64,000 bases of DNA from Ashinkailepas kermadecensis (taxonomy: Eukaryota > Arthropoda > Thecostraca > Neolepadidae), in the NCBI GenBank assembly GCA_034440615.1, contig JAOTOM010005154.1, forward strand, positions 840,001 through 904,000, in the 5' to 3' direction. The notes under the pieces were generated by a model. That model saw only the letters and a list, made by a program, of their open reading frames with translations, had not been told where the DNA came from and made no database searches. This document shows, piece by piece, positions 1 to 12,039 of this stretch. Made by a program: the position numbers and the translations under genes. The first letter of the stretch is position 1; every line of letters begins with the position of its first letter.

Positions 1-902
1 ACTCATCCTGGCTGGCTATTTGAATGCATACACGATTGGTCGCTGCTTTCTGGAGAATCCCTATACCGAGGGCTGAAATATATCGACTCCACAGTAAGCT
101 AGAACACTTGAAATATAGCCGCCCGTTGAAATGGAACCGCATGTTAAACAGCTTCGTCAAGTTGTGGAATTCACGAATTTATGACGTGTGATCACGCCTC
201 GAATGAAGGTGTCAAAGTACAGATGATTGTTGTTAATACCCCGCTGCAGTGGCCTGACCACCAGGTACCAGTATTGGAACGTCATGCAACTTTCAAGCTG
301 ATAATGCTGATGATGCATACTGGAGAGTCTAAAAAGCCGCCGCCTCGCTAGCTTTTGTCCAGTGGGATTACGCAGCGGCTGTTCTTCGGGTACGGCTGAT
401 AAATGCTCGTCGCGACCTCCGTGGAATGCATACATTGACAAATGGTCTTCGCAGCCCGTGGAGCCATTAGAGTGACCCAAACATTGCATCGGTCAAGGGG
501 AGGCAAACTCGTGAACAAAAATGATAACGCCCACTAGCAACCTTCTTCACTGGCTGCAGCGTTCACCTAATCATTCCATCAAGGTATCATGCAATATCCC
601 ATCTGGCTTCAATTTTAATGAGTGTGCGGCGGAATTGTATCAACAGAAACATCGGGGCAATATCTTTGCCAATTGTCATGATGCAATCATATAGTCAAGC
701 GTAGAAGTCGTGGAAGTCGGCAACGCACTTCTCCAGTTGGTGACTTGCTGTGTAGCTCTCTGTGAAAGTCTTAAGATCTCCGACAAACGTGAGGAGCGTA
801 GTCGAATGAGTCCAATCTGGGCCCCGACAAAAACTGAACCAAAACAGAGCGCACCAGCAGATGGGAAGGGCACGTTGCCACCATTGCTTAGGGTAGAAGT
901 GC
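1..902. other. Left flank, no gene seen
   Basis: Mixed-composition sequence with only short open frames in several phases. No domain, splice-bounded exon or repeat array could be supported. It ends where the 41-bp minisatellite begins. Confidence 0.6.
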
Positions 903-2432
903 CTCCACAGTGCCCCGTGTATGCCTCCATTGTTCCCCCTATGTCCATACAGTGTCCGGTGTGTCCCCACAGTATCCCGTGTGTTCCCACAGTGTCCCGT
1001 GTGTCCCCACAGTGTCCTGAGTGTCCCCACAGTGTCCTGTGTGTCCCCGCAGTGCCCCATAGTATCCCGTGTGTGTCCTACTGTGTCCCGTGTGTCCCAC
1101 TGTGTCCCGTATGTATCTACAGTATCCCAAGTGTCTCCACAGTGTCCTGTGTGTCCCCGCAGTGCCCCATAGTATCCCGTGTGTGTCCTACTGTGTCCCG
1201 TGTGTCCCACTGTGTCCCGTATGTATCTACAGTATCCCAAGTGTCTCCACAGTGTCCTGTGTGTCCCCACAGTGCCCCATAGTATCCCGTGTGTGTCCCA
1301 CTGTGTCCCGTGTGTCCCCACAGTATCCCGTGTGTGTCCCACTGTGTCCCGTGTGTCCCCACAGTATCCCGTGTGTGTCCCACTGTGTCCCGTGTGTCCT
1401 CACAGTATCCCGTGTGTGTCCTACTGTGTCCCGTGTGTCCCCACAGTATCCCGTGTGTGTCCCACTGTGTCCCGTGTGTCCCCACAGTATCCCGTGTGTG
1501 TCCCACTGTGTCCCGTGTGTCCCCGCAGTATCCCGTGTGTGTCCTACTGTGTCCCGTGTGTCCCCACAGTATCCCGTGTGTGTCCTACTGTGTTCCATGT
1601 GTCCCCACAGTATCCCGTGTGTCCCCACAGTGTCCCGTGTGTGTCCCACTGTGTCTTGGGTGTCCCACTGTGTTCCATATGTCTCTACAGTGTCCCAAGT
1701 GTCTCCACAGTGTTCTGTGTGTCCCCATAGTGTCCCGTGTGTGTCCCACTGTGTCTCGGGTGTCCCACTGTGTTCCGTATGTATCTACAGTATCCCAAGT
1801 GTCTCCACAGTGTACTGTGCGTCCCCACAGTGCCCCATAGTATCCCGTGTGTGTCCCACTGTGTCCCGTGTGTCCCCACAGTATCCCGTGTGTGTCCCAC
1901 TGTGTCCCGTGTGTCCCCACAGTATCCCGTGTGTGTCCCACTGTGTCCCGTGTGTCCCCACAGTATCCCGTGTGTGTCCCACTGTGTCCCGTGTGTCCCC
2001 ACAGTATCCCGTGTGTGTCCCACTGTGTCCCGTGTGTCCCCACAGTATCCCGTGTGTGTCCTACTGTGTCCCGTGTGTCCCCACAGTATCCCGTGTGTGT
2101 CCTACTGTGTTCCGTGTGTCCCCACAGTATCCCGTGTGTCCCCACAGTGTCCCGTGTGTCCCCACAGTGTCCCGTGTGTGTCCCACTGTGTCTCGGGTGT
2201 CCCACTGTGTTCCATATGTCTCTACAGTGTCCCAAGTGTCTCCACAGTGTCCTGTGTGTCCCCACAGTGCCCCATAGTATCCCGTGTGTGTCCTACTGTG
2301 TCCCGTGTGTCCCACTGTGTCCCGTATGTATCTACAGTATCCCAAGTGTCCCCACAGTGCCCTGTGTGTCCCCACAGTGACCCATGTGTCCCCACAGTGT
2401 CTAGTGTTCCACAGTGTCCCGTTTGATTGACA
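903..2432. repeat. 41-bp minisatellite (about 37 units)
   Basis: The array is built from two related half-units of 20 and 21 bp, of the type CCCGTGTGTCCCCACAGTAT and a longer GTGTGTCCCACTGTGT version. Translated frames repeat every 41 residues, as expected for a 41-bp period read through three frames. The left edge is degenerate, and near 1640-1830 and 2150-2340 the order changes to other half-unit combinations. Long open frames here on both strands are by-products of the repeat and are not called as genes. Confidence 0.95.
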
Positions 2433-2445
2433 CAGTGCCTCGTTT

Positions 2446-2604
2446 GGTTGGTTATTGGTTTTACGACACGTTGACCGTTGAGTCATATAGCGTCGCCAAT
2501 CTCTCACGCCGATTGGTCGCGGGCGAAGAGTAGTGACAGGTGAGACTCGAACCCACAATCTTTCGATTGTGAGACGAGCATCTTACCCCTAGACCACTCG
2601 TCCC
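2446..2604 (-). mobile_element. Full-length tRNA-derived SINE, copy 1
   Basis: A 159-bp insert is flanked by a 13-bp target-site duplication (CAGTGCCTCGTTT at 2433-2445 and 2605-2617). On the minus strand it opens with a tRNA-like head holding an A box (TGGTCTAGGGG) and a B box (GGTTCGAGTC). The anticodon-loop-like CTCACAA suggests a valine (CAC) origin. A body hairpin follows (CCAATC and GATTGG around a 9-base loop), then a tail module ending in AACC repeats at 2446. Such elements are copied by the machinery of a partner LINE. The head stem is degenerate, so this is not a working tRNA gene. Confidence 0.9.
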
Positions 2605-2617
2605 CAGTGCCTCGTTT

Positions 2618-2896
2618 AATTCTCCACAATGTCCCGTGAGTTTTTACAATGCCCCGTGTGTCTTCACGGTGTTGGGTATGTCCCACAGTGTTCGGTATGT
2701 CCCACAGTGTCCGATATGTCCCATAGTGTCCGGTGTGTCCCCACAGTGTCCGGTGTGTCCCCACAGTGCCCCAAGTGTGTCCCCACAGTGCAGTGTCTCT
2801 TGTATATCCCCACAGTGCAGTGCCCGTGTATGCCCCCACGGCGGACCACGTGGACGGCTTCAGTGGCTGCGGTGACGACGATGACGGCTGTCGCCG
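2618..2896. repeat. Degenerate continuation of the 41-bp minisatellite family
   Basis: The GTGTCCCCACAGTG-type units resume after the SINE and fade out near 2830. The SINE duplication is itself made of minisatellite-like sequence, so the SINE landed inside the array. Confidence 0.7.
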
Positions 2897-3036
2897 ATGG
2901 TAGCCGGGCGCCGACTGATCTGTCTGTCGCAATGGTAGCCGGGCGCCTACTGATCTGTCTGTCGCAATGGTAGCCGGGCGCCGACTGATCTGTCTGTCGC
3001 AATGGTAGCCGGGCGCCTACTGATCTGTCTGTGCAC
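2897..3036. repeat. 35-bp tandem repeat, 4 copies
   Basis: Units start at 2897, 2932, 2967 and 3002 with ATGGTAGCCGGGCGCC. Copies alternate between two variants (GCCGACTG and GCCTACTG), which suggests duplication of a 70-bp dimer. Confidence 0.95.
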
Positions 3037-6000
3037 CCGACCCACACAATGGGATTACCGGAGCCCTGAGGCGCTCTGCCGCACACTGGTTTAGCTCCGT
3101 CCGCAGAGGGACGCAATGTACTGACGGCCGAGTGTTGTCAAGGAAGGACTCCACATTGTCTATTCGAAGGAAACGTGCTGTGTTCAAATTAACTGCTCGA
3201 TTTTAAGTGGTGGCTAATGAGACGAACTACAATTATCTATGCTAGACGAAGCTTGCCAGTTGCATAACTGGGACAATTAGCAAAATATACTGTTCCAGTT
3301 TTTTACATGTAAGGAACATACTAAAGGTACTGCTCGATAAGCCAAACTACCGAACCATACGTTTTGCATTCAAGCATAAACTGTTATAATATTGGGCAAA
3401 ATGATAATTGTGACTGTTGGTGGTGACGACTAAGAGGACCGGCTCCCCAAATGTCCAACATGGCGGCCAAATGGTGCATCTGCATCCACGGTGACGCGAC
3501 AAGGTGTTCCAGACGCATCGTGCCTCGACCCTAGAACAATGGTCATGAAGTCAGCATAGGGTGTCACCAGCTGGACAAGTTCCGGCCAGAGGCCAGTCGT
3601 GGTTCTTCCTGCTCCAGGCCAGGCTCTGTCATAGGGTGTCACCAGCTGGACAAGTTCCGGCCAGAGGCCAGTCGTGGTTCTTCCTGCTCCAGGCCAGGCT
3701 CTGTCACCGTGTCGTGACAGGAGGCTCACGGACTGACCGTAACTGCGCTCTCTGCCCGGTCTGTCGGCACTTTCTGACAGACTGATGGTTCTGTCAGGGC
3801 TTCCTATTGCGTTCAACTTTCGTGGGAATACAGGAATTTCGGAGGTAAGTAAAACCTGCATCGGTATTCAAATCCGGGGTGCGTGATCCATAGCAGGCGG
3901 AGGAGCCCATTATGGAAATAGTGCCTGGAACTTCGGCATATCGGCATTAAAGACTACTAAAGCAGTCGACATTTGCTGCAATATTGGTGAAATGGGACTC
4001 ATCTGCCGAATATGCTGGACCTCATAATGATTATCAAGCTTAAATGCACTATGCCGAATTTTCGACTTAACACATGTGGGCCCAGCCACACTGTGTCACG
4101 GTCCTCTTTGTTTCTCAGTCTTCACGCTCAGCTTACTCCCCATACGATTGCTCAGCGCAGGGCCGTCCGCTGGATTGCTTCTGGCCAAGTGGCCGCCCCA
4201 CCTCGGGGCGCGTAGATCACGTGACCTAGCGTCACGTGACGTAGCCGACACCCGGTTAGGCACCCCTCTGCTGAGCTTGATCCAGCTGGACCGACACCAA
4301 CTAAGGTCAATCGCGAACACATTTCAGGGAACAAAAGTGTTCAAAGAAAGTTCAACTTCAAAGAAAAGTGGTGATAAAAATGGCCAAAAAATTACAAGAC
4401 AAGGTTTAATTCTTAGTGACATAACTTAGACTTGAAACGTTGCCAAAAAGTTATTTAGTGTTTCAAAAGTTCGATAGTCAGGCAAGATGGCTCAGACGAA
4501 CGTTTGTCGTCTATTCACCGGAGTGGACTTTTTTTCAATCCCGCCCTCTCCTAACAAAATGACAAAATTGCATCCACCGGGCATGTTCATCCATAATTTG
4601 AACTGACTAAGTACAGCTGACAAAATCTATTCATTTTATGGTTACGTCTCCTCCTGTACGTCTTCAAACCAGCTTGAGCATAGAGGGAGAATGGTAAGCA
4701 TTACAAATATACCACGAGCAAACGTAAACACTGGGTGCTTACTCTCGTGCGTCTGTAATACAACTTGAGAAGAGCAGCCCGACCCGGCACGACCCGACTG
4801 CCACACTTTCAAACCTGAATAACTTCTTGCGACAACACCCATTCCACCTGCTACCTTCCTTCCTCAGATTTACTCGTACACTTGACATTTATAACTCTGC
4901 GAACGTGCACCATTTTTATTTGAAATACTCGCAATATTTCCTTTTTTCAAACGAAGGGCTTTGTGGTTGCACAGGCGCCAGCACAGCCCGCGGGGTCAAG
5001 CAATCCGGCCGCCGCTGACACGACCACGTCATGTCACGTGACCTACGTAGCCCCGGGACAGAGTAGTCCGCCGGCCCAGGCGGCATGGCAATCCGGGATC
5101 CCGCACCGAGCGTCTGTGTCCGGCACACACCGAACGCCAACACCGCTATACAGGGATCGTGAATTGTCGTGCATCATGTATGTACATACTACTCCTATTT
5201 AGGCACTAACGCTGTGTCTGCTATCACCATGCAGTTTATATAGGCGCCGGTGGCCCACTGGCCGGGCTATCAGTTGGGTGTACACCTGGATGGCCGCCAG
5301 TCACAGCTCTCGTCCTTGCTCTCAATGTGTGGCTATCGCTCCGTCAAGCTAGCCATTAATCCTTTCACTTTAGCTGCTTGATCTAGAACACTTCGTGGAT
5401 AAAAAGCCTTGGCTTCCACCCATCCAGATCGAAATTATCCCTCTCACCACGACATGCTATGAGCTATGTTGTGATGTGAGAGGTTCACGTTATGCATAGC
5501 AGCGTACTCCATGTAAGTAATCACCACCAAGTGTATGTGATGTGCTAATAAAATAACAACCGACCAGTGGGATGCACACCAAATCAGATCAAAGCAAAAC
5601 GAAAGAAGGAAATTCAGCATAGCCTATTGAACTTTAGGTTACTACCACCATATTGATGGATTTCCGGACCCACAATTTCGCCCATGGTGCAGCAGATTTC
5701 GGCTGAAGGCGCATTGGCTTTCAACGCGCTTTCAATGCGCCTGAAATTGGAGGCGCCGTTGCAGAAATCAGACAGCTGTGCCGAAAATCGTGCAAGTATC
5801 TGAAAGTTGCGAAAACAGTGCCGCATTGCCTAAATTCCCTTCTCGTAATCATGCAATCCCTGCACTTCCGTCGAAACTGGACGTGACAGGGTGCACGTCT
5901 CCACGGCTGCCAAGAGCGCTCAGCTGCGGTCGGCCGACAAGTTGCCTGCGTCAGCTGTATGGCACCCGATACTGCGCCTGCAGCACGCTCCCCAACAACC

Positions 6001-6769
6001 CACCGCTTCACTTGGCTCGTCCAACGCCACGAATGACTGCTTGCACTGATTATTAATATAGATGAAACACGGGACACCTTTTCTCTCCGATTTTACTCCA
6101 GAGATAAGATTTCCGCTCCAGTCCACGTTACTAATTACACCGTCCGTGATATGATTGATAAGTAATTTCCCAATGACCGAAGAAATAATTGTATTTCATT
6201 AAGCGAGTCTACACCATTTTGCCATTAGCATGAATATGAGCCGTCAGACGTCGCGGTGTCCTACGACTTCCAACTGGCCTTTTCCCACACGATGTGACAG
6301 AACGTCAGGGAACGACCAGCTACCGACTCACCACACAGCACTGCGGGGTGACTGTACGTCATGTGTGTGACAGCGCCGCACACAGCACAGCGCCAAGCCA
6401 CAGCGGCTGAACAGCGCCAACTGTACCCACAGCAGGCTCCGCCATAGTGAGCCCGCACCCCTGCTCTACTCTGCCCTGGCCTGAGTTCGCCTCTGACAGG
6501 CTGATGCACCACTGTTCGGGAGACCGCAGCCGAGATCGCAATCAACTTCAGCTGTGCTGAGGTGCGGACGCGGTGTCGGCTGAAGTCCGCTTGTGGCCTC
6601 AGGCGGCCCTGTATTGTCGCGGTCTCCGAGGCGCCCGCGTCCTCCGCGGGCCCAGCCCCGGCCCCCATACTGACCCCACCCCGGCCCCTGTGCTGACCCC
6701 GCCTTCGCTCTTGTGTTGACCCGGCCGCGAACCCACCACTGGAACCACCACATCCCCGCGCTGGTATCG
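3037..6769. other. Non-coding stretch, no gene seen
   Basis: Apart from the 75-bp duplication listed separately, there is no supported gene. A GTAAGT-containing donor-like site lies at about 3843 on the plus strand, but no open frame with an acceptor could be tied to it. GC content varies; 6360-6770 is GC-rich. Confidence 0.5.
3555..3704. repeat. 75-bp direct duplication, 2 copies
   Basis: Copies begin at 3555 and 3630 with CATAGGGTGTCACCAGCTGG and are essentially identical, so the duplication is recent. Confidence 0.95.
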
Positions 6770-6950
6770 CCTTGTTCCCTACGCTGACCTCACCGTGTTC
6801 CCACCACTGACACCACCATGTTCCCAGCACTGATCCTACCTTGTTCCCAGCACCGATCCTACCTTGCTCCCAGCACTGATCGTACCTTCTTTCCAGCACT
6901 GATCCTACCTTGCTCCCAGCACTGATCGTACCTTGCTTTCAGCACTAACA
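6770..6950. repeat. 23-bp tandem repeat, about 8 copies
   Basis: The unit resembles TTGTTCCCAGCACTGATCC and has a 23-bp spacing, for example starts at 6841 and 6864. Copies at the left edge are degenerate. Confidence 0.9.
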
Positions 6951-8155
6951 CCTCTATGTCCTTTGCACTTGTCCCTTTGCGTCTACAACAGGGGCACCGC
7001 CATATCCCCTACGCTAACCCTGATACGATCACAAAATTCCACATCCGGGACTCGGCTTCACGAACCTAGAACACATGAACCGAGATGCACTTGGGTCGTT
7101 CCTGTGATATCAGATTCTCCGCAAACCAGACAGATCTGACAAAAGTGCTCCATGCCCAGGCTGGACATAACCCGAATGGCAATTAAACTAACCGCTTGCA
7201 GCTCACTCCCCCGTGAATCACGATTGAAAAGCATTGATTCGCCTGCGCTACCGGGTCATGCAGCTTGAGCCTGCGGCAACTCGTGGTTCATTGAACCATG
7301 CGATTAAAAATGGAGGCAGGTATTGTGCACAACCGGTGTGTCGGTGAGAAAACAACAAGGAACAATGGCGAAGTTGTTGGCACTGTAATACTTTAATGCC
7401 GGCGCTCGCCACGATCAGAGAGCGGCAGCTCGAAGTTCATTGCTGATCAGATTCGCGATGCAACACTGAAGGATTGCTGAGTGCAAAGAAGAAGAAGTGA
7501 ATCAATGTCAGTTCATTTCCGGCAAGCTTCGTCCTTCCTCATTCCAGGCCATGGTAGGTGAAGATGAAGATCATAGCCAACATGAAGCAAATAATTTGTG
7601 TCGGCTGGGGTGGTGGACGAAGAACATGCTGTAGCACAGATATGTGGGTAATCATGGGACTATTGTCCTTCCCATCATCCTACATGGGCTAATCAAGTTC
7701 GCGGTGCTCGAGAAAGTGTGGAGGGGGGGGGGGGAATGCGGGCGCCCTAAAAATTTGTGTTTTCACCCTGCTTCATTTGCAGACACATGCTTGTGAAATA
7801 TATAGCTCAGCGTTTGCCATGGAATTGCATAACACTAATGTATTGATCGCTTTTTGATTTTTTTTGTTCAGGTTGTGAACTAGGCAAACTTCTGCTCATT
7901 CCAGAAGAGAAAAGTGGATTCCACACCCAGCGATTTTCCCCACCACCATCGAAAATATTGCTCAGCCCCGCACCACCGCTGGATACGACTAATCACATAC
8001 GATTGATTGCATTTTTGGTTACAGACCAAAATCAAGTGGTTCGTCAAGTGATGCTAATTGCCCACCAGATAGCGTTATTTCTAGACGCATGTGGTGCACT
8101 TCAGCGAAAGTTGTAATCCCTGCCGCTTTCTGCTGTAGTTATTGCGTTCGGATCG
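6951..8155. other. Non-coding stretch before a LINE remnant
   Basis: No gene is seen. There is a 12-base G tract near 7722. Sequence from about 7990 may be the decayed part of the LINE that becomes recognisable at 8156, but it could not be aligned by eye. Confidence 0.4.
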
Positions 8156-9170
8156 TTGACAGTTCATATTTCCCAACGTTTTCGAAGCATGGAGGAACTT
8201 CGCACGCTGGCAATGCAAAAAGTACATGAATTTCACGATTTCTCTGGGATTTACACCGACGGTTCCAAGTCCGTTTGTGGTGTTGGATGCGCTTACGTCA
8301 GTCGTCACGGTGTTCGACCTTTTTGTTTACCAATACAAACATTGATTTTTACTGCCGAATTGTATGCCATTCTGCAAGCCCTGTATTTTGTACAGGAAGA
8401 CCAGTCCACGAAGCACGTGGTTTTCACAGAGACCCTGAGCAGTCTCTGGGCATTGGAAGCCTTCAACCAGGATAATAACGTGTTCGCAGGATTATCCGAG
8501 TTGTCAAATCCTTACATGACATCGACAGAACAGACTTCTGCTGAATTCCCAGCCATGTCGGACTTGCTGGGACTGAAGCTGCGGACATAACTGCCGAGCG
8601 CGCCATCAGCAATGGCCGTGAAGTGTATTTACGGCTCCTTCCAAGAGACCTATATCCTACTATGTTGTCAAGTATGTGGTCAGAATGGCAATGAGACTGG
8701 AACTCAAAGTGTAGCAAGCTGAGGGTTCTAAAGCCAATCCCAAGGATTGGCGATCACACCGGACCCAACGACGGGAGGAAGTAATACTCTGCCCATTGAG
8801 GATGGGTCATATCTTCGCGACACATGGCTGACTGGTGGTGACCTACCTTTATGCCCACATTGCTCTGATCTGCTCACTGTGTATCAAATTTTGGTAGGCT
8901 GCTTACGTTTGGAACCACTACGACTCCAGATTTTAGGACGGCTGAACGCCGACACTTCTTTGCGTACGAAAATGGGGAACGGCTCTGAGGTCGTGGCGTC
9001 TGGGATGATTTTTACCTTCTTTCAACAAGGACGCTTTGGTGTGATATCTCGCCACCCGTGAGGCTTAATAACTGGCTACTACAGCACCATCATAGATTGT
9101 TTGTAGTACATTTTGGGGCGCAAAATAACCTCAGTAGTCGGCGCGCCCCTAAGCGCCGATTCATCATCAT
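8156..9170 (+). mobile_element. LINE 3' end (I group): RNase H domain and C-terminal zinc-finger-like region
   Basis: A decayed 3' remnant of a non-LTR retrotransposon of the RNase H-bearing I group. The frame at 8156-8590 shows the RNase H start (TDGSK near 8260), the glutamate motif AELYAI and a degenerate third motif (FTETLSS where an aspartate is expected). A second frame from about 8545 continues with IPSHVGLAGTEAAD, the fourth active-site region, but the tryptophan before IPSH is a TGA stop. A second TGA follows near 8694. The 8747-9061 frame gives the C-terminal LCPHCSDLLTVYQILVGC motif. The element ends in ATC repeats at about 9163, a usual tail type for this group. At least two frame changes and two nonsense codons make it inactive. 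Confidence 0.85.
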
Positions 9171-9904
9171 CAACGTTTTCGAAATTTCGTCACGCTTTTT
9201 GTGAACTTCTCAAAGTGAAATGAGTGACTGATCTCGAGTGACCTCGGATGACATTAAAAAAATCATTGGAGGAAAACATTCCTTTGTACTGCATCTGGAT
9301 CTTGATTCGGGGAGTGATTAGAGGGGTGGCAAGCACTCTCTCGGGTGGAAGACGAACGGTATGCACTCGATAGGATAGGGCTAAGGTAACTCTGTTTTAT
9401 CTGCTTTGTATTAATGCGAAAGCAAAGCACACTAATTATCAGCCAGACACATGGTTTTCCATCTACGAATCGCATGGGGAGGTTATTGGCTGGAGGGAGC
9501 TAGAGCCTGTCCTTTCGCGCTAAAATATGTGGATGGAAAACAATCCCGAACCCCTTCCGATTTTGTGTTGAGCAATATTCACAGTTTTTAGCTATTGTTA
9601 TCGTTGTACACCTTATTATTTATTTCTCCCGAAGCGTTCAGGTGCATGCGATATAACACATCGCGAGTTCTTTCTTTGATTAGCGATTTACAGGAGCACA
9701 TCATACCACAAATTATTGGTGGGATCTTTAGTACATAAACAGAAAAACTCCACCCCTGTCTGAGAAAAGGTTCCGAAAGAAAGCCATGGAAAACGTCTCG
9801 CTCCTCATCTAAGGGGGCACCGTTTTCTTCCGAATTCTCCTGCTCTTAATCATTGGCAAGAATAAGATAATTGATCATCCGCGCTAAGGCTTTAATGAGA
9901 AGGT
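9171..9904. other. Non-coding stretch between two LINE remnants
   Basis: AT-rich sequence without a supported gene or repeat array. Confidence 0.5.
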
Positions 9905-10570
9905 TTATTTATTTATTTATTTATTTATTCGGTTTGCCACACAGGAACAGTGCCCCAATTATGGTGGTCCTCATACATACACTCACACACGCCGCCCACT
10001 CGTGACACTCTACTTCAGAATAGTAAAATGGTGACTGGTTAAAAACAATACAGTAAAAAATGAACATGTACGATATATAATTATGGCCTGATGAAAGAGG
10101 TGAGAATGTTTATGCTAAGATCTCGTACAGATGTGTGACGAAACACTACAATCACCTTACAGCAGTTGCATGTAGGAATGCAAACATAGTGCGTCTGGAG
10201 TCCCGAAACATATCCAGTGCTGGCTGTACGGCGGTTAATGCGTTCGCAGCTCGGGGTAAGCGGGAGAACAGGCTGGTTGCAATAGCGTTGACGCGGGCAC
10301 GGGGCACCGCAAACAGGTCGACGCTTCTGGTCCGACGAGACGCGACGCGGAGCGGAAACCTGCCTAGGAGGAGCGGACTCTCGCAGCGGCCGTTCAGCAG
10401 CCCGTGAAAGAACGACAAATCGAGTAGCTCTCTCCTCCCAGACAGTTTCGTTACGTTGTATTTTTTGACAGAGTTCATCGTAATTTCCAACTTCCACCAA
10501 GTCAAAAGCGTGCTCGTCAGCTTGAACATGGACAACGACAAGCGCCCATGTGCTTGTATTTCCCGCACAG
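9905..10570 (-). mobile_element. 5'-truncated LINE 3' end with (TTTA)n tail
   Basis: On the minus strand the frame at 10152-10568 encodes the C-terminal end typical of LINE ORF2 proteins lacking RNase H. It has RRELLDLSFFHGLLNGR, then a leucine/arginine segment ending in VPRARVNAIATSLFSRLP and a stop. About 220 bp of 3' UTR follow and end in an AAAT-repeat tail, read as (TTTA)n at 9905-9930 on the plus strand. The reverse-transcriptase core is absent, so this is a dead 5'-truncated copy. The clade is CR1- or Jockey-like; the short tail does not allow a finer call. Confidence 0.75.
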
Positions 10571-10956
10571 TGATAGCTTCATTGAATTTATGACTTCGGA
10601 AAAACGGAAACTGTTGCCCCAGAAACGGTCGAAATCAACTAAAACTTTTCCACCCAAAATGGGAACAGACCCAGTAGAACCCTAAACCCTGCCAGCTTCC
10701 TCGCATAAGTCTGTTCGTTGGTGTCTCAGATCGCTATCTCCTCCGTCACTAATCCGCATCACGGCCATAACCCCGCGTATGATGCGCGCACAGCCCGCAC
10801 AATGCGCGACAAATCAAGCATAATAGAACAGAACGGAACACAACTCAAGCGCATCCGATGAACGTCCCGGAAACACCAAGGCCGGACTAACATGGTCCAG
10901 TGGCTGATTACCACGGTTTAAGAACGCTTGATTACTCGGCTACGCGGCATCCATAA
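10571..10956. other. Intron-like sequence downstream of the exon-fragment array
   Basis: No exon with both splice sites was found here. If the 249-bp exon is real, this lies in its downstream intron. Confidence 0.4.
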
Positions 10957-11771
10957 CCAGCGCGGCCGTGACGCTCACCTGCACGTTTGTGAACTCCTCG
11001 CGCTGTTTGGTGCGCGCCGTCTCGGTGATCAGTTCGCAACCAGCACGGCCGTGACGCTCACCTGCACGTTGGTGAACTCCTCGCGCTGTTTGGTGCGCGC
11101 CGTCTCGGTGATCAGTTCGCAACCAGCACGGTCGTGACGCTCACCTGCACGTTGGTGAACTCCTCGCGCTGTTTGGTGCGCGCCGTCTCGGTGATCAGTT
11201 CGCAACCAGCGCGGCCGTGACGCTCACCTGCACGTTGGTGAATTCCTCGCGCTGTTTGGTGCGCGCCGTCTCGGTGATCAGTTCGCAACCAGCGCGGCCG
11301 TGACGCTCACCTGCACGTTGGTGAACTCCTCGCGCTGTTTGGTGCGCGCCGTCTCGGTGATCAGTTCGCAACCAGCGCGGCCGTGACGCTCACCTGCACG
11401 TTGGTGAATTCCTCGCGCTGTTTGGTGCGCGCCGTCTCGGTGATCAGTTCGCAACCAGCGCGGCCGTGACGCTCACCTGCACGTTGGTGAACTCGGCCGG
11501 ACGTTGGTGAATCCTCGCGCTGTTTGGTGCGCGCCGTCTCGGTGATCAGTTAGGTCGCTCACCTGCACGTTGGTGAACTCCTCGCGCTGTTTGGTGCGCG
11601 CCGTCTCGGTGATCAGTTCGCAACCAGCGCGGCCGTGACGCTCACCTGCACGTTGGTGAACTCCTCGCGCTGTTTGGTGCGCGCCGTCTCGGTGATCAGT
11701 TCGCTCACCTGCACGTTGGTGAACTCCTCGCGCTGTTTGGTGCGCGCCGTCTCGGTGATCAGTTCGCTCAC
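10957..11771 (-). repeat. Tandem array of a partial exon plus its 5' splice site (63/83-bp units)
   Basis: About ten copies of the last 60 bases of the 249-bp exon follow that exon directly, each ending in CAG followed by GTGAGC on the minus strand. The copies nearest the exon have a 63-bp period, which is in frame and would add 21 residues each. Farther copies have an 83-bp period because of an extra 20-bp linker (GTCACGGCCGCGCTGGTTGC). One irregular unit lies at 11490-11560. None of the copies carries an acceptor, so only the donor side of the exon has been multiplied. Confidence 0.9.
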
Positions 11772-12020
11772 CTGCACGTTGGTGAACTCCTCGCGCTGTT
11801 TGGTGCGCGCCGTCTCGGTGATCAGTTCGCCCTGGTCGTCCTGGTGGCTCTTCTCGCGGATGTCCTCCGTGTCCACGGTCCTCCACGTCTTCCCCGACTG
11901 GTGGACAACGCGCCGCTGGCCGGAGCGAGGGTCGACCAGCTGTCCGGACTGGGCTGAGCCGCCCCGCTGGCGCACCAGCTGGCGCGCGTCCGTGCCGTCA
12001 CGCACGGCACGAGCCACCTC
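11772..12020 (-). CDS. Coding exon, 249 bp, unrecognised charged protein (exon D)
   Basis: The exon runs from an acceptor (GCTCGCACAG, AG at 12022-12021) to a consensus donor (CAG then GTGAGC, GT at 11771-11770). It is 83 codons in phase 0 at both ends. The peptide is hydrophilic, rich in Arg, Thr, Gln and Asp, and contains SGQLVDPRSGQRRVVHQSGK and WRTVDTEDIREKSHQDDQ. No membrane segment, signal peptide or known catalytic motif is visible. The style of the segment (short Thr/Glu/Asp-rich phrases) matches exons B and C upstream, and the phases allow direct joining to exon C. I do not recognise the family. The donor is reiterated downstream by the 63/83-bp array, and a minisatellite begins about 20 bp upstream of the acceptor. 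Confidence 0.8.
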
Positions 12021-12039
12021 CTGTGCGAGCACAGACGTC

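Noticed and set aside
1069..2277. 402-codon Cys/Pro/Val-rich open frame
   Set aside because: It repeats every 41 residues as a direct result of the 41-bp unit, and equivalent frames exist on the other strand.
2532..2604. Possible tRNA-Val gene
   Set aside because: A and B boxes are good, but the stems do not pair properly and the unit is the head of a SINE with target-site duplications.
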